34,058 nt of DNA from Bacteroidia bacterium (GTDB lineage Bacteria > Bacteroidota > Bacteroidia > Bacteroidales > VadinHA17). A program made the translations under genes and the position numbers. Location: positions 1 to 34,058 of the forward strand of contig JAPLDY010000201.1 of NCBI GenBank assembly GCA_026391595.1. Reading direction: 5' to 3'. Of the stretch, positions 1 through 6,855 are shown piece by piece. Under the pieces are notes generated by a model. That model did no database searches and had not been told where the DNA came from. It worked only from the letters and a program-made list of their open reading frames with translations. Positions within the stretch are counted from its first letter, which is position 1; the number at the start of each line of letters is the position of its first letter.

Positions 1-99
1 AAAGAGGGCGACGAAAGCCTTCAGCTTAAGGCTGGAAGTAAGATAAATTATTGCAATTATGCTTATTGCAACGAGTATTGAAACAGCTACAAGACTCAT
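1..99 (-). CDS. GntP-like permease, N-terminal fragment (cut by window edge)
   Basis: Thirty-three codons read inward from an ATG at 99 and run off the left edge without a stop. They encode one hydrophobic segment (MSLVAVSILVAISIIAIIYL) followed by SSLKLKAFVALF. A first transmembrane helix followed by a short L-K-L-x-x-F-x-A-L-F motif is how gluconate:H+ symporter (GntP) family permeases begin, so an importer of gluconate or a related sugar acid is the likely product. The gene lies 40 bp downstream of the lipoprotein gene at 140-1192 on the same strand, so it may be the third gene of that operon. Only the start is visible, so another permease family sharing this N-terminal pattern is possible. 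The KDPG-type aldolase at 2751 would fit a sugar-acid role, but that link is inference. Confidence 0.5.
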   Translation of the reverse strand, partial: MSLVAVSILVAISIIAIIYLTSSLKLKAFVALF

Positions 100-139
100 G
101 GTGCGGCATTAATAGCCTTGTAAGTTAATACTAAAATGC

Positions 140-1192
140 TTAATAACCCAAATGTATCCCGCTGACTGATTTTATTGCCCTGTCGGAGAAAAAATCACTG
201 GCTGCGAACATGCGGAACAACCCTCCATCCTCTCCCTCAGCAGTTTTAATAAGAAGAAACTCCTGCTGATCGTTGCGGTTGAATAACTCGGAATATGACA
301 ATGCACATCTGTAACCATCCTGACCTGTTATGCACATAATCCCGAAGCGAAGATCATCACGGTTTACCGGATAGTACTTCACGAGAACTTCCCTCAGCAA
401 AACACCTGTGAAAGGGGTAGTGCTGTGGATACCTTTGCCCCTTCCATAAAAAATCGTATTAAAGGTCTCATTCTTAATAGACCCGGGGATTGATGTTAAT
501 TCGCCAATTTGCTCTTTACCTTTATAAAGAAGAATCTTTTCTGAATATATTGGCGACATTCCCTTTACTGTCAGGATTGATTTCGGATATGATTTTACAG
601 TTATCCTGACTGGATCTGAAATGTTCCTTTCAGTTATGAGGTCAGCGGCAGCAACAATTCTTGATGATTCCGGAAGTGCCCACAGCTCCTTTGTCCTGGA
701 TGGTATTATCCGCGACACATTACTGGCAATCAGTATTTTATGGAGGTTATTCGGATAGTAGATCTCGCCCCAGCTGAATACAACCTTTTCACCCTTGTCA
801 TTCCCGATCTCAATATAGAGGTCGATTATGGAGCTGAATTCATCAGTATTTGCTTTCCTGATCATTACCTTTTCAAGTATGTCGAAAAGGGAATAGCCGT
901 CATATCTGAAAGCTCCGGTGAACCTGCCATCGCCGGTGCTGTCGAGAAGAGCCTCCTTGACAATGACTGAATGCTTTGGGAGGGATGAAAAATCGACTTC
1001 CCCCGGATTGGCGACCTCTCCTTCAACTGTCAGCTCCATCACAGGCAGTTCATATGTCCTGGTGTTATCGTAGAAATTATTAGTCATATATGTCGAATCA
1101 ATGAATTGGATTAAAGACTGATTAACTGTCGGCTTTATATTACAGGAAAGCAATCCCAATAATAGAGCAGGAATAAGTAATTTCTTTCTCAT
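140..1192 (-). CDS. Lipoprotein with two sulfite-oxidase-fold-like halves
   Basis: This 350-aa protein begins with a lipoprotein signal peptide (MRKKLLIPALLLGLLSC, lipid-anchored Cys17), so it should sit in the periplasm or outer membrane. Residues about 52-200 and 205-350 resemble each other: each starts with a V-x-G strand (LTVEGEVANPGEV; LTVKGMSPIYSEK) and contains a later 'F-x-G-x-x-L-x-x-x-L' segment (FRYDGYSLFDILEKV; FTGVLLREVLVKYY). That arrangement resembles the molybdopterin-binding domain of the sulfite oxidase family (PF00174). The conserved cofactor-ligating cysteine is absent: the only later cysteines are two near residues 290-300, in MCITG and YRCAL. A non-catalytic binding role is therefore possible. 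It follows the SpmAB-like gene by 80 bp and precedes a permease by 40 bp. The family call rests on pattern only. Confidence 0.5.
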   Translation of the reverse strand: MRKKLLIPALLLGLLSCNIKPTVNQSLIQFIDSTYMTNNFYDNTRTYELPVMELTVEGEVANPGEVDFSSLPKHSVIVKEALLDSTGDGRFTGAFRYDGYSLFDILEKVMIRKANTDEFSSIIDLYIEIGNDKGEKVVFSWGEIYYPNNLHKILIASNVSRIIPSRTKELWALPESSRIVAAADLITERNISDPVRITVKSYPKSILTVKGMSPIYSEKILLYKGKEQIGELTSIPGSIKNETFNTIFYGRGKGIHSTTPFTGVLLREVLVKYYPVNRDDLRFGIMCITGQDGYRCALSYSELFNRNDQQEFLLIKTAEGEDGGLFRMFAASDFFSDRAIKSVSGIHLGY

Positions 1193-1194
1193 TA

Positions 1195-1262
1195 TATCTT
1201 TTTAACCATGGAGTATGCGGAGTTTTACGGAGTATATTGTCGCTGAGCCACTGAACCTTTGC
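1195..1262. repeat. Degenerate GGAGTA-type intergenic repeat
   Basis: The gap between the lipoprotein start and the SpmAB stop contains three spaced GGAGT units (atggagtatg, cggagttt, cggagtat). It resembles the short-period spacer repeats seen elsewhere in this window. No gene is visible in it. Confidence 0.35.
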
Positions 1263-1272
1263 ACCGTTTTCT

Positions 1273-2505
1273 TTATCCAAAGAACAGATAAGCTACAAAT
1301 ATGGCGGCTGTGAAACCTACTATGTCAGCAAGCAGTCCGCAGCCAATTGTATATCGTGTATTTTTTATTCCTACAGATCCGAAATAGACAGCTACCACAT
1401 AAAAAGTAGTATCAGTTGTTCCCTGCATGGTACAGGCTAGCCTGCCAACAAATGAGTCGGCACCATGAGTTGTCATTGCATCAATCATCAGTCCACGTGC
1501 ACCGCTGCCGCTGAGAGGCTTCATGAAAGCCACGGGCAAAGCTCCCGTGAATCTCGTATCGACGCCAAGCCAGGCAAAGAAATGGGTGATGCCAGCGATT
1601 ATGAAGTCCATGGCTCCCGATGCCCTGAATATTCCGATGGCCACAAGTATTGCCACCAAAAAAGGAATTATTCTGATTGCAACATTAAAGCCCTCTTTGG
1701 CACCTTCAACAAATGCATCATATACATTAACCTTTTTTATCAACGCAAGTACAATGAAAATTACAATTATTGATATCAGAATGAAGTTGGCTGCAAATGT
1801 CGATACAGTGGATATCTTTTCCTTTGGAAGAGTGCTGAAAAAAAGAATAATGCCTGCAACCAACCCTATCATTCCAAGAAGATAAGCCATAACCACTTTG
1901 TCGAACAGGTTTATCTTCTGAATGATTGCAACACTTATAAGTCCGGCCATCAGGGCACAGAATGTTGATATCATTATCGGGATGAATATGTCTGCCGGAT
2001 TAGCGGCGCCCAACTGTATCCTGTACACGATGACGCTCACAGGTATTATAGTCAGTCCTGCTGCATTCAGAACAAGGAACATTATCTGCGCATTGGAGGC
2101 AGTATCCTTGTTTTGATTCACTTCCTGCATCTCCTTCATTGCTTTCAGTCCCATGGGTGTAGCTGCATTGTCGAGCCCCAGCATGTTTGCAGCAAGGTTC
2201 AGCATAATTGAGCCATAAGCAGGATGACCTTTCGGGAGTCCCGGGAACAATTTTTCAAAAAGCGGTCCCATTACCTTGCCAAGTATTGCAACCACTCCTC
2301 CCTTCTCTCCCACCCTGAGCAGTCCCATCCAGAGAGTAAGCGCGCCGGTAAGGCCGAGAGATATTTCAAATCCGGTTTTTGCATTAGAAAAGACAGAAGC
2401 AACCAGATCATTGAATATCTGTGTATCGCCGGCAAAGATCAATCTTCCAAGTGCGACAATAAAACCGATGATAAAGAATGCGATCCAGATGTAGTTAAGG
2501 GCCAT
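1273..2505 (-). CDS. Fused SpmA/SpmB-type nucleoside-recognition (Gate) membrane protein
   Basis: A 410-aa polytopic membrane protein with about ten hydrophobic segments. The N-terminal half carries the SpmA-like signature LAANMLGLDNAATPMGLKAM (about residues 108-127) and the C-terminal half the SpmB-like stretch with MKPLSGSGARGLMIDAM. Both halves match the Gate/nucleoside-recognition domain (PF07670). In Firmicutes these are the two separate spore maturation proteins; in non-sporulating Bacteroidetes the fused version is common and its substrate is unknown. A transport or channel function is inferred from topology. It is the first gene of a minus-strand group leading to the lipoprotein and the GntP-like permease. 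The upstream DNA contains the GCAAGTCAT repeat, and no promoter could be recognised there. Confidence 0.85.
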   Translation of the reverse strand: MALNYIWIAFFIIGFIVALGRLIFAGDTQIFNDLVASVFSNAKTGFEISLGLTGALTLWMGLLRVGEKGGVVAILGKVMGPLFEKLFPGLPKGHPAYGSIMLNLAANMLGLDNAATPMGLKAMKEMQEVNQNKDTASNAQIMFLVLNAAGLTIIPVSVIVYRIQLGAANPADIFIPIMISTFCALMAGLISVAIIQKINLFDKVVMAYLLGMIGLVAGIILFFSTLPKEKISTVSTFAANFILISIIVIFIVLALIKKVNVYDAFVEGAKEGFNVAIRIIPFLVAILVAIGIFRASGAMDFIIAGITHFFAWLGVDTRFTGALPVAFMKPLSGSGARGLMIDAMTTHGADSFVGRLACTMQGTTDTTFYVVAVYFGSVGIKNTRYTIGCGLLADIVGFTAAIFVAYLFFG

Positions 2506-2530
2506 AGGCGGGAAATGATTGACGAATATA

Positions 2531-2692
2531 GCACTTTAAGATAAAAGATAAAAATTGTCGTGCAAGTCATGCAAGTCATACAAGTCATGCAAGTCATGCA
2601 AGTCGTGCAAGTCGTGCAAGTCGTGCAAGACCTGCCAGCCTTCGCCAAGGCTACGGCTGCCAAAGCTAGACCTGCAAGACTGCAAGACTTTT
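2531..2692. repeat. Tandem 9-bp repeat (TGCAAGTCA)n with A-rich leader
   Basis: After an A-rich tract (aagataaaagataaaaa, 2538-2554), a 9-bp unit repeats head to tail from 2561 to 2632: TGCAAGTCA twice, TACAAGTCA, TGCAAGTCA, then TGCAAGTCG three times and a decayed TGCAAGACC. Further pieces (gacctgcaagactgcaagact) lie at 2668-2688 after the segment ccttcgccaaggctacggc. It fills the gap between the divergent SpmAB and aldolase genes. The array has no spacers, so it is not CRISPR. Open frames across it encode only a T-C-M/T-C-T repeat and are artefacts. Confidence 0.9.
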
Positions 2693-2700
2693 ATTTAAAA

Positions 2701-2731
2701 TTTGTGCTAACAACATTTTTAGATACATTTG
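2701..2731 (+). promoter_or_regulatory. Bacteroidetes-type promoter of the aldolase gene
   Basis: TTTG at 2701-2704 is followed after exactly 19 bp by TACATTTG at 2724-2731. This matches the -33 TTTG / -7 TAnnTTTG consensus of the Bacteroidetes housekeeping sigma factor. It sits 19 bp upstream of the ATG at 2751, so transcription should start near 2737 with a very short leader. Confidence 0.75.
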
Positions 2732-2750
2732 TGTAATTGAAATTGATGCT

Positions 2751-3425
2751 ATGGCAAGGTTCACGAGAATAGATGTAGTCCTTAAGATGAGGGAGACTGG
2801 AATTATTCCGGTTTTCTATCATAAGGACCCGGTGGTATGCAAGAATGTCATCAAAGCCTGTTCAGAAGGCGGAATAAGAGTTTTTGAATTCACAAATCGC
2901 GGAGATTACGCCCATGAGATGTTCAGTGAGCTGAATAAGTGGGCCGAGAAGGAGGTTCCGACAATGATCATGGGTGCAGGGTCGGTGGTGGATGCCGGAA
3001 CAGCTTCCATCTATATCCAGGCAGGGGCAAATTTTATTGTATCTCCCCTTCTCAATCCTGATATGGCAAAAGTCTGCAACCGCAGAAAGATCCTCTGGTC
3101 GCCAGGATGCGGCACGCTGTCAGAAATAGGTATGGCTGAAGAGCTTGGAGCAGAGCTTGTTAAAATATTCCCGGGATTGTCGGTTGGTGGACCCGACTTT
3201 GTGAGAGCCATCAAGGGTCCTTGCCCATGGACAAGCATAATGCCGACAGGAGGTGTCGAGCCAACGGAAGATAACCTGAGGGATTGGTTCGATGCAGGTG
3301 TCACATGCGTGGGAATAGGATCGAACCTGATTACGAAGGAGCTTATCCAGAAAAAAGATTGGGAAGGACTGAGAAAAAGAGTAGCTGCCGCACTCAAAGT
3401 CGCAAAGATGTTTAAAAGAATATAA
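2751..3425 (+). CDS. eda: KDPG/KHG-type aldolase (2-keto-3-deoxy-6-phosphogluconate aldolase family)
   Basis: A 224-aa class I aldolase of the Eda family. The enzyme cleaves 2-keto-3-deoxy-6-phosphogluconate, or a related 2-keto-3-deoxy acid, to pyruvate and an aldehyde in the cytoplasm. The Schiff-base lysine is Lys138 in ELVKIFPG, the acid/base glutamate is Glu46 in VFEFTNRGD (Arg50 following), and the phosphate- or carboxylate-binding loops GAGSVVD (75-81) and MPTGGVE (164-170) are present. Length is normal for Bacteroidetes members. No 2-keto-3-deoxygluconate kinase or Edd dehydratase lies nearby, so the exact substrate is open; the GntP-like permease 2.6 kb away hints at sugar acids. The start is supported by the promoter 19 bp upstream. 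Confidence 0.88.
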   Translation: MARFTRIDVVLKMRETGIIPVFYHKDPVVCKNVIKACSEGGIRVFEFTNRGDYAHEMFSELNKWAEKEVPTMIMGAGSVVDAGTASIYIQAGANFIVSPLLNPDMAKVCNRRKILWSPGCGTLSEIGMAEELGAELVKIFPGLSVGGPDFVRAIKGPCPWTSIMPTGGVEPTEDNLRDWFDAGVTCVGIGSNLITKELIQKKDWEGLRKRVAAALKVAKMFKRI

Positions 3426-3433
3426 CAAAAATA

Positions 3434-3548
3434 ACTCTGTGTAACTCTGTGTCTTCCCTGTGTTTCTCTGTGTAAGTTTTTCATTTAGTAATAAAGAACT
3501 TACACAGAGTAGATCCGGAGAACCACAGAGTACCACAGAGAAGAAAAG
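3434..3548. repeat. ACAGAG/CTCTGTG dispersed repeat with 13-bp inverted repeat
   Basis: The spacer between the aldolase and nitroreductase genes holds CTCTGTGTAA-like units on one side (3436-3475) and the complementary ACACAGAG/ACCACAGAG units on the other (3502-3540). A perfect 13-bp inverted repeat pairs CTCTGTGTAAGTT at 3466-3478 with AACTTACACAGAG at 3497-3509, leaving an 18-nt loop. The right half recurs inverted at 6786-6824, including the middle segment ATCCGGAGAACCACAGAG. The hairpin could affect 3' ends, but it has no T-run and is not a classical terminator. Confidence 0.85.
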
Positions 3549-3556
3549 AGACTATT

Positions 3557-4201
3557 ATGAAAAAGACATTAACATTGGGAATTATTATGGTATTTTGTGG
3601 AGTCAATCTCAACTGTCAGGATATTGCCCTTCCGACACCGGAAAAGACAGGAGGCAAACCCCTGATGCAGGCTCTGAATGAACGGCAAACGACACGTACA
3701 TTCACAAAAGATGATCTGTCACTTCAGCAGCTTTCTGACCTCCTGTGGGCAGGATGGGGAATCAACCGTCCTGATCAGAAGAAAAGAACTGCTCCCTCTG
3801 CACGTGATTTCCAGGAGATAAGCGTTTATGCTGCCCTTCCCGGCGGACTCTATCTATATGATGCTCCCGGGAATATTCTAAAACAGGTCCATAACAGGGA
3901 CATAAGAGCATTCTGCGGCACACAGCCTTTTGTGGCTACAGCTCCATTGAACCTCATCTATGTAGCCGACCTTGGCAAACTGGGGAAGAAAGAAGGTGAA
4001 GAGATTAAGGACGCAGAGCTTTTCTGGTCGTATGCAAACACAGGCTTCATAGCACAAAATGTATATCTGTATTGCGCTTCAGCAAACCTGGGGTGCGTCA
4101 TCCGCGGGCTTGTTCCGAAAGATAAGCTGGCTCCTGAAATGGGATTAAAATCCAACCAGGTGATCATCCTTTCGCAAACTGTAGGGGTACCTCAGAGATA
4201 A
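3557..4201 (+). CDS. Exported SagB/nitroreductase-family flavoprotein
   Basis: A 214-aa protein with an N-terminal signal sequence (MKKTLTLGIIMVFCGVNLNC); Cys20 followed by Gln-Asp could also make it a lipoprotein. The rest is a nitroreductase-fold domain: LNERQTTRTF (40-49) carries the arginines that usually bind the FMN phosphate, ending at LLWAGWGINR, and the segment APSARDFQEISVYA matches the SagB/ThcOx-like branch. The C-terminal region holds the conserved YANTGFIAQNVYLYCASANLGCV helix pair. FMN-dependent reduction or oxidation of a small molecule in the periplasm is the likely role; the substrate is not deducible. It lies 131 bp after the aldolase, behind the ACAGAG repeat, and ends 11 bp from the convergent dehydrogenase gene. 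Confidence 0.8.
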   Translation: MKKTLTLGIIMVFCGVNLNCQDIALPTPEKTGGKPLMQALNERQTTRTFTKDDLSLQQLSDLLWAGWGINRPDQKKRTAPSARDFQEISVYAALPGGLYLYDAPGNILKQVHNRDIRAFCGTQPFVATAPLNLIYVADLGKLGKKEGEEIKDAELFWSYANTGFIAQNVYLYCASANLGCVIRGLVPKDKLAPEMGLKSNQVIILSQTVGVPQR

Positions 4202-4212
4202 GAGGGAATAAT

Positions 4213-5271
4213 TCACACTTTAAGCAGGATCTTCAGGTGCTTTTCAGGTTCATTTTCAAGGAACTCGAATCCTTTTTGTGCATCCTTCAGTTCAAAGATC
4301 CCGGTAACCATGCTTTCGGGGTGTACTTTTCCCTTATCGAGGGCTTCGATCACTTTTGAAAATTCGCCATGGCTCACGCGTGATGCAATTATCCTGGCTT
4401 CTTTCCAGATAAGCTCCTTCATCAGTATTTCCGAAGGATGATCTGAGAGACCAAGAACACACACTTTCCCTGCACCTCTGATTGCATTTATACACAAACG
4501 AATAGGATTAAGCCTTCCTTCAATTTCCTTTTCATGCCCGACAGCCTCGAATGCAATATCGACACCTCTTCCTCCTGTTATCTCCTTCACAAAAGCTATC
4601 GGATCATTTTTCCTGGTATTGACGGTATAAATATCACTGAATGCTGATTTTGCCATTTCCAGGCGGTCGTCAAGAACATCAGCAATGATGATCTTTCCTG
4701 AAGTAATTGTTTTTGCAGCATGAAGGATTGAATTTCCCACCTTTCCCGATCCGACGATCAGGATATCATCATTCGCTTCAAGACCGGCCCGGGCAGAAGC
4801 ATGAAATCCAATTGAGAGGATCTCTATAAGGGCAGCATTCTCATCGCTTACATGTGAAGGCACCCTGTAAATCATACTTTCAGGAACAGAAATATATTCG
4901 GCAAAACCGCCGTCAAGGTCTATGCCAACAAGCTTTAGCGATGTGCACGCCGGGTAGTGGCCAATTTTACAGGCAGCACACTTACCGCACCAGATAATCG
5001 GATCAACGGTCACTTTATCACCCGGGGAAATATTCACGACCCCTTTGCTGACATCTTCGACAATTCCTGCAAACTCATGTCCCGGGATCAGAGGAAGATG
5101 TATTCTGGGATGAAACTCACCCCTGAAAATATGCTGATCGGAACCACAGATACTTGCATATTTCACCCTGACCATTACTTGATTCTTCCCTAATTCAGGT
5201 TTCTTAACCTCTTCGAGATTAATTTTGCCGTACTTCCTTATAACTGCAGCCTTCATATAATTATATGTCAT
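4213..5271 (-). CDS. Zinc-dependent alcohol/polyol dehydrogenase (threonine/sorbitol dehydrogenase-like)
   Basis: A 352-aa medium-chain dehydrogenase. Catalytic zinc ligands are visible as Cys42 (ICGSD), His65-Glu66 (PGHEFAG) and Glu150. The structural zinc lobe has four cysteines, Cys95, 98, 101 and 109 (WCGKCAACKIGHYPAC). The Rossmann motif VGSGKVGNS (173-181) binds NAD(P). These enzymes oxidise a secondary alcohol of a sugar, polyol or amino acid in the cytoplasm. The family's usual N-terminus is MKAAVIRKYG, so the true start may be Met6 at 5256 rather than 5271. It begins 44 bp after the fucosidase stop on the same strand, consistent with being the last gene of the sugar operon. Which sugar it acts on cannot be told from sequence. 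Confidence 0.88.
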   Translation of the reverse strand: MTYNYMKAAVIRKYGKINLEEVKKPELGKNQVMVRVKYASICGSDQHIFRGEFHPRIHLPLIPGHEFAGIVEDVSKGVVNISPGDKVTVDPIIWCGKCAACKIGHYPACTSLKLVGIDLDGGFAEYISVPESMIYRVPSHVSDENAALIEILSIGFHASARAGLEANDDILIVGSGKVGNSILHAAKTITSGKIIIADVLDDRLEMAKSAFSDIYTVNTRKNDPIAFVKEITGGRGVDIAFEAVGHEKEIEGRLNPIRLCINAIRGAGKVCVLGLSDHPSEILMKELIWKEARIIASRVSHGEFSKVIEALDKGKVHPESMVTGIFELKDAQKGFEFLENEPEKHLKILLKV

Positions 5272-5315
5272 TATTTATCTCCCTCTCCCTTTTTCTCCCC
5301 CTCACCCACTCCTTA

Positions 5316-6761
5316 TTATTCACTTGGTGCCCTGTATAATTCCACATTAGAGATCAACGGGCATGCTTTTGATTTAATGATTTTAATTCTGATCGCTGAA
5401 GCTTTTACGGTTGGAAATTTCCTGATGATCTTATGTCCGATAGTTGTTCCATCGATCAAAGGCTTCCAGTTTCCACCCGAGTAGGCCTCAACTTTATATT
5501 CCTGCACCCTCTGTCCCAGCTTTATGAATTCCTGGATAATTATTCTGTTTATTTCGGTTTCCTGCTTCAGATCTATTATCAGATCAGCACTTGTCTTATT
5601 ATCTTTCGCAGACCAGTAAGTATCAGGATCCCCGTCGTTAATATTTGAAGCATTATAATCCCTACCTCGCACTGACGAGGCAGTCACTCTTTTTTCCTTT
5701 GCGATATTCGTTTCAAATTCCTTTTCCCGCAGGGCTCTGAAAGCAATAAGTGATTCGACATCCTTTTCATTAAGCAATCCCCTTGTGTCAGGAGGCACAT
5801 TTAGCAGGAGGTTGCTGTTCCTTCCTACTGAAGCATAATAGAGCTCAAGCAGATTTTCAGGGGATCGTACAAGTGAATCCTGGCTTTCATGCCAGAACCA
5901 TCCCGGGCGAATCGATACATCCACCTCAGCCGGAACCCAATGAGAACCATTTTCATTTCCCTCACCAAGTATTTTTGCAAAGTCGCCGCCCGGATACATC
6001 TTATCCCTGTCGAGCAGGCACCAGTTTGTAGGGCTGCCTATGCCTCTTTCGTTTCCGACCCATCTGACATCGGGTCCGGCATCGCTGAACATCACAGCAC
6101 GCGGTTGTAAATCCCTGACCAGCTGATGTGTGTTGGGCCAGTCATAATATGTCTTATTATCTATCTTTCTCGTCTCCCTAGCGCCGCCATAATAACCATC
6201 TCCGCCATTTGCCCCGTCGAACCATACCTCGAAAATATCGCCATAATTCAAAAGGAGTTCCTTAAGCTGACTGCGGTAATATATAAGGTATTCCGGAGTA
6301 CCGTAAACAGAACTGTTACGGTCCCATGGTGAAAGGTAAACTCCCATCTTCAGTCCATATTCATTGCAAGCCTCACGGAGCTCTTTCAGAACATCACCTT
6401 CACCATTCCTAAAGGGTGATCTCTTAACTGAGTGCTCAGTAAAAGCAGAGGGCCAGAGGCAAAAGCCATCATGATGCTTGGCCGTGATTATTATACCTTT
6501 CATCCCTGCATCACTTGCCACCTTTGCCCACTGGCGGCAATCGAGTTCTGTCGGGTTAAAAACAGACTCCTTTTCATCGCCGTATCCCCACTCCCTGTCT
6601 GTGAAAGTATTAACCGTAAAATGAACGAACATATAATACTCCATATCGTGCCATGCCAGCTGCCGTTCAGATGGAACAGGTCCATAAGGTTCCGGAGGAT
6701 TAACCTCTGTACAGGAGATCAAAAACAAAACCAGATTTATTATTATAAACTGTATCCTCAT
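5316..6761 (-). CDS. GH29 alpha-L-fucosidase lipoprotein with C-terminal F5/8C domain
   Basis: A 481-aa secreted glycosidase that removes alpha-linked L-fucose. The signal peptide ends in FLISC (Cys17), giving a lipoprotein. The catalytic domain (about 30-340) has the family motifs AKHHDGFCLW (94-103) and EVWFDGANG, whose Asp182 is the expected nucleophile. Residues about 350-478 form a discoidin/F5/8 type C (CBM32-like) domain beginning NIAKEKRVTASS and likely to bind galacto- or fuco-configured glycans. The WFDGANGGDG context resembles the GH29-B subgroup, which prefers branched alpha-1,3/1,4 fucosides; that assignment is inference. It follows the HEAT/DUF1080 gene on the same strand after 94 bp of ACAGAG repeat. 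Confidence 0.9.
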   Translation of the reverse strand: MRIQFIIINLVLFLISCTEVNPPEPYGPVPSERQLAWHDMEYYMFVHFTVNTFTDREWGYGDEKESVFNPTELDCRQWAKVASDAGMKGIIITAKHHDGFCLWPSAFTEHSVKRSPFRNGEGDVLKELREACNEYGLKMGVYLSPWDRNSSVYGTPEYLIYYRSQLKELLLNYGDIFEVWFDGANGGDGYYGGARETRKIDNKTYYDWPNTHQLVRDLQPRAVMFSDAGPDVRWVGNERGIGSPTNWCLLDRDKMYPGGDFAKILGEGNENGSHWVPAEVDVSIRPGWFWHESQDSLVRSPENLLELYYASVGRNSNLLLNVPPDTRGLLNEKDVESLIAFRALREKEFETNIAKEKRVTASSVRGRDYNASNINDGDPDTYWSAKDNKTSADLIIDLKQETEINRIIIQEFIKLGQRVQEYKVEAYSGGNWKPLIDGTTIGHKIIRKFPTVKASAIRIKIIKSKACPLISNVELYRAPSE

Positions 6762-6775
6762 ATTATGAAATTTTT

Positions 6776-6852
6776 CCTCCGTGGACCTCTGTGGTTCTCC
6801 GGATTTCCTCTGTGTAAGTTCTTCAGGATTATAAGAAGTTACACAGAGAATT
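6776..6852. repeat. Second copy of the ACAGAG/CTCTGTG element
   Basis: CTCTGTGGTTCTCCGGATTT and the following CTCTGTGTAAGTTCTT (6788-6823) are the reverse complement of 3494-3530 with two or three changes. A partner AAGAAGTTACACAGAG at 6833-6848 gives an imperfect hairpin with one mismatch. The element lies between the DUF1080 and fucosidase genes of one operon and reaches the end of the DUF1080 coding region. Two copies 3.3 kb apart in opposite orientation suggest a genome-wide repeat family. Confidence 0.85.
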
Positions 6853-6855
6853 ATA

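Noticed and set aside
1465..1885. Plus-strand open frames inside the SpmAB gene
   Set aside because: They are antisense shadows of a clearly coding membrane protein and lack recognisable domains.
2561..2632. Possible CRISPR array
   Set aside because: Units are 9 bp, contiguous, without spacers, and no cas gene is nearby.
2439..2663. 74-codon minus-strand frame across the GCAAGTCAT array, encoding T-C-M repeats
   Set aside because: It is only a translation of the 9-bp DNA repeat, has no family resemblance and overlaps the SpmAB start.
3011..3536. Long minus-strand open frames over the aldolase gene and ACAGAG repeat
   Set aside because: The opposite strand encodes a conserved aldolase with a consensus promoter; the antisense products are low-complexity and unlike known proteins.
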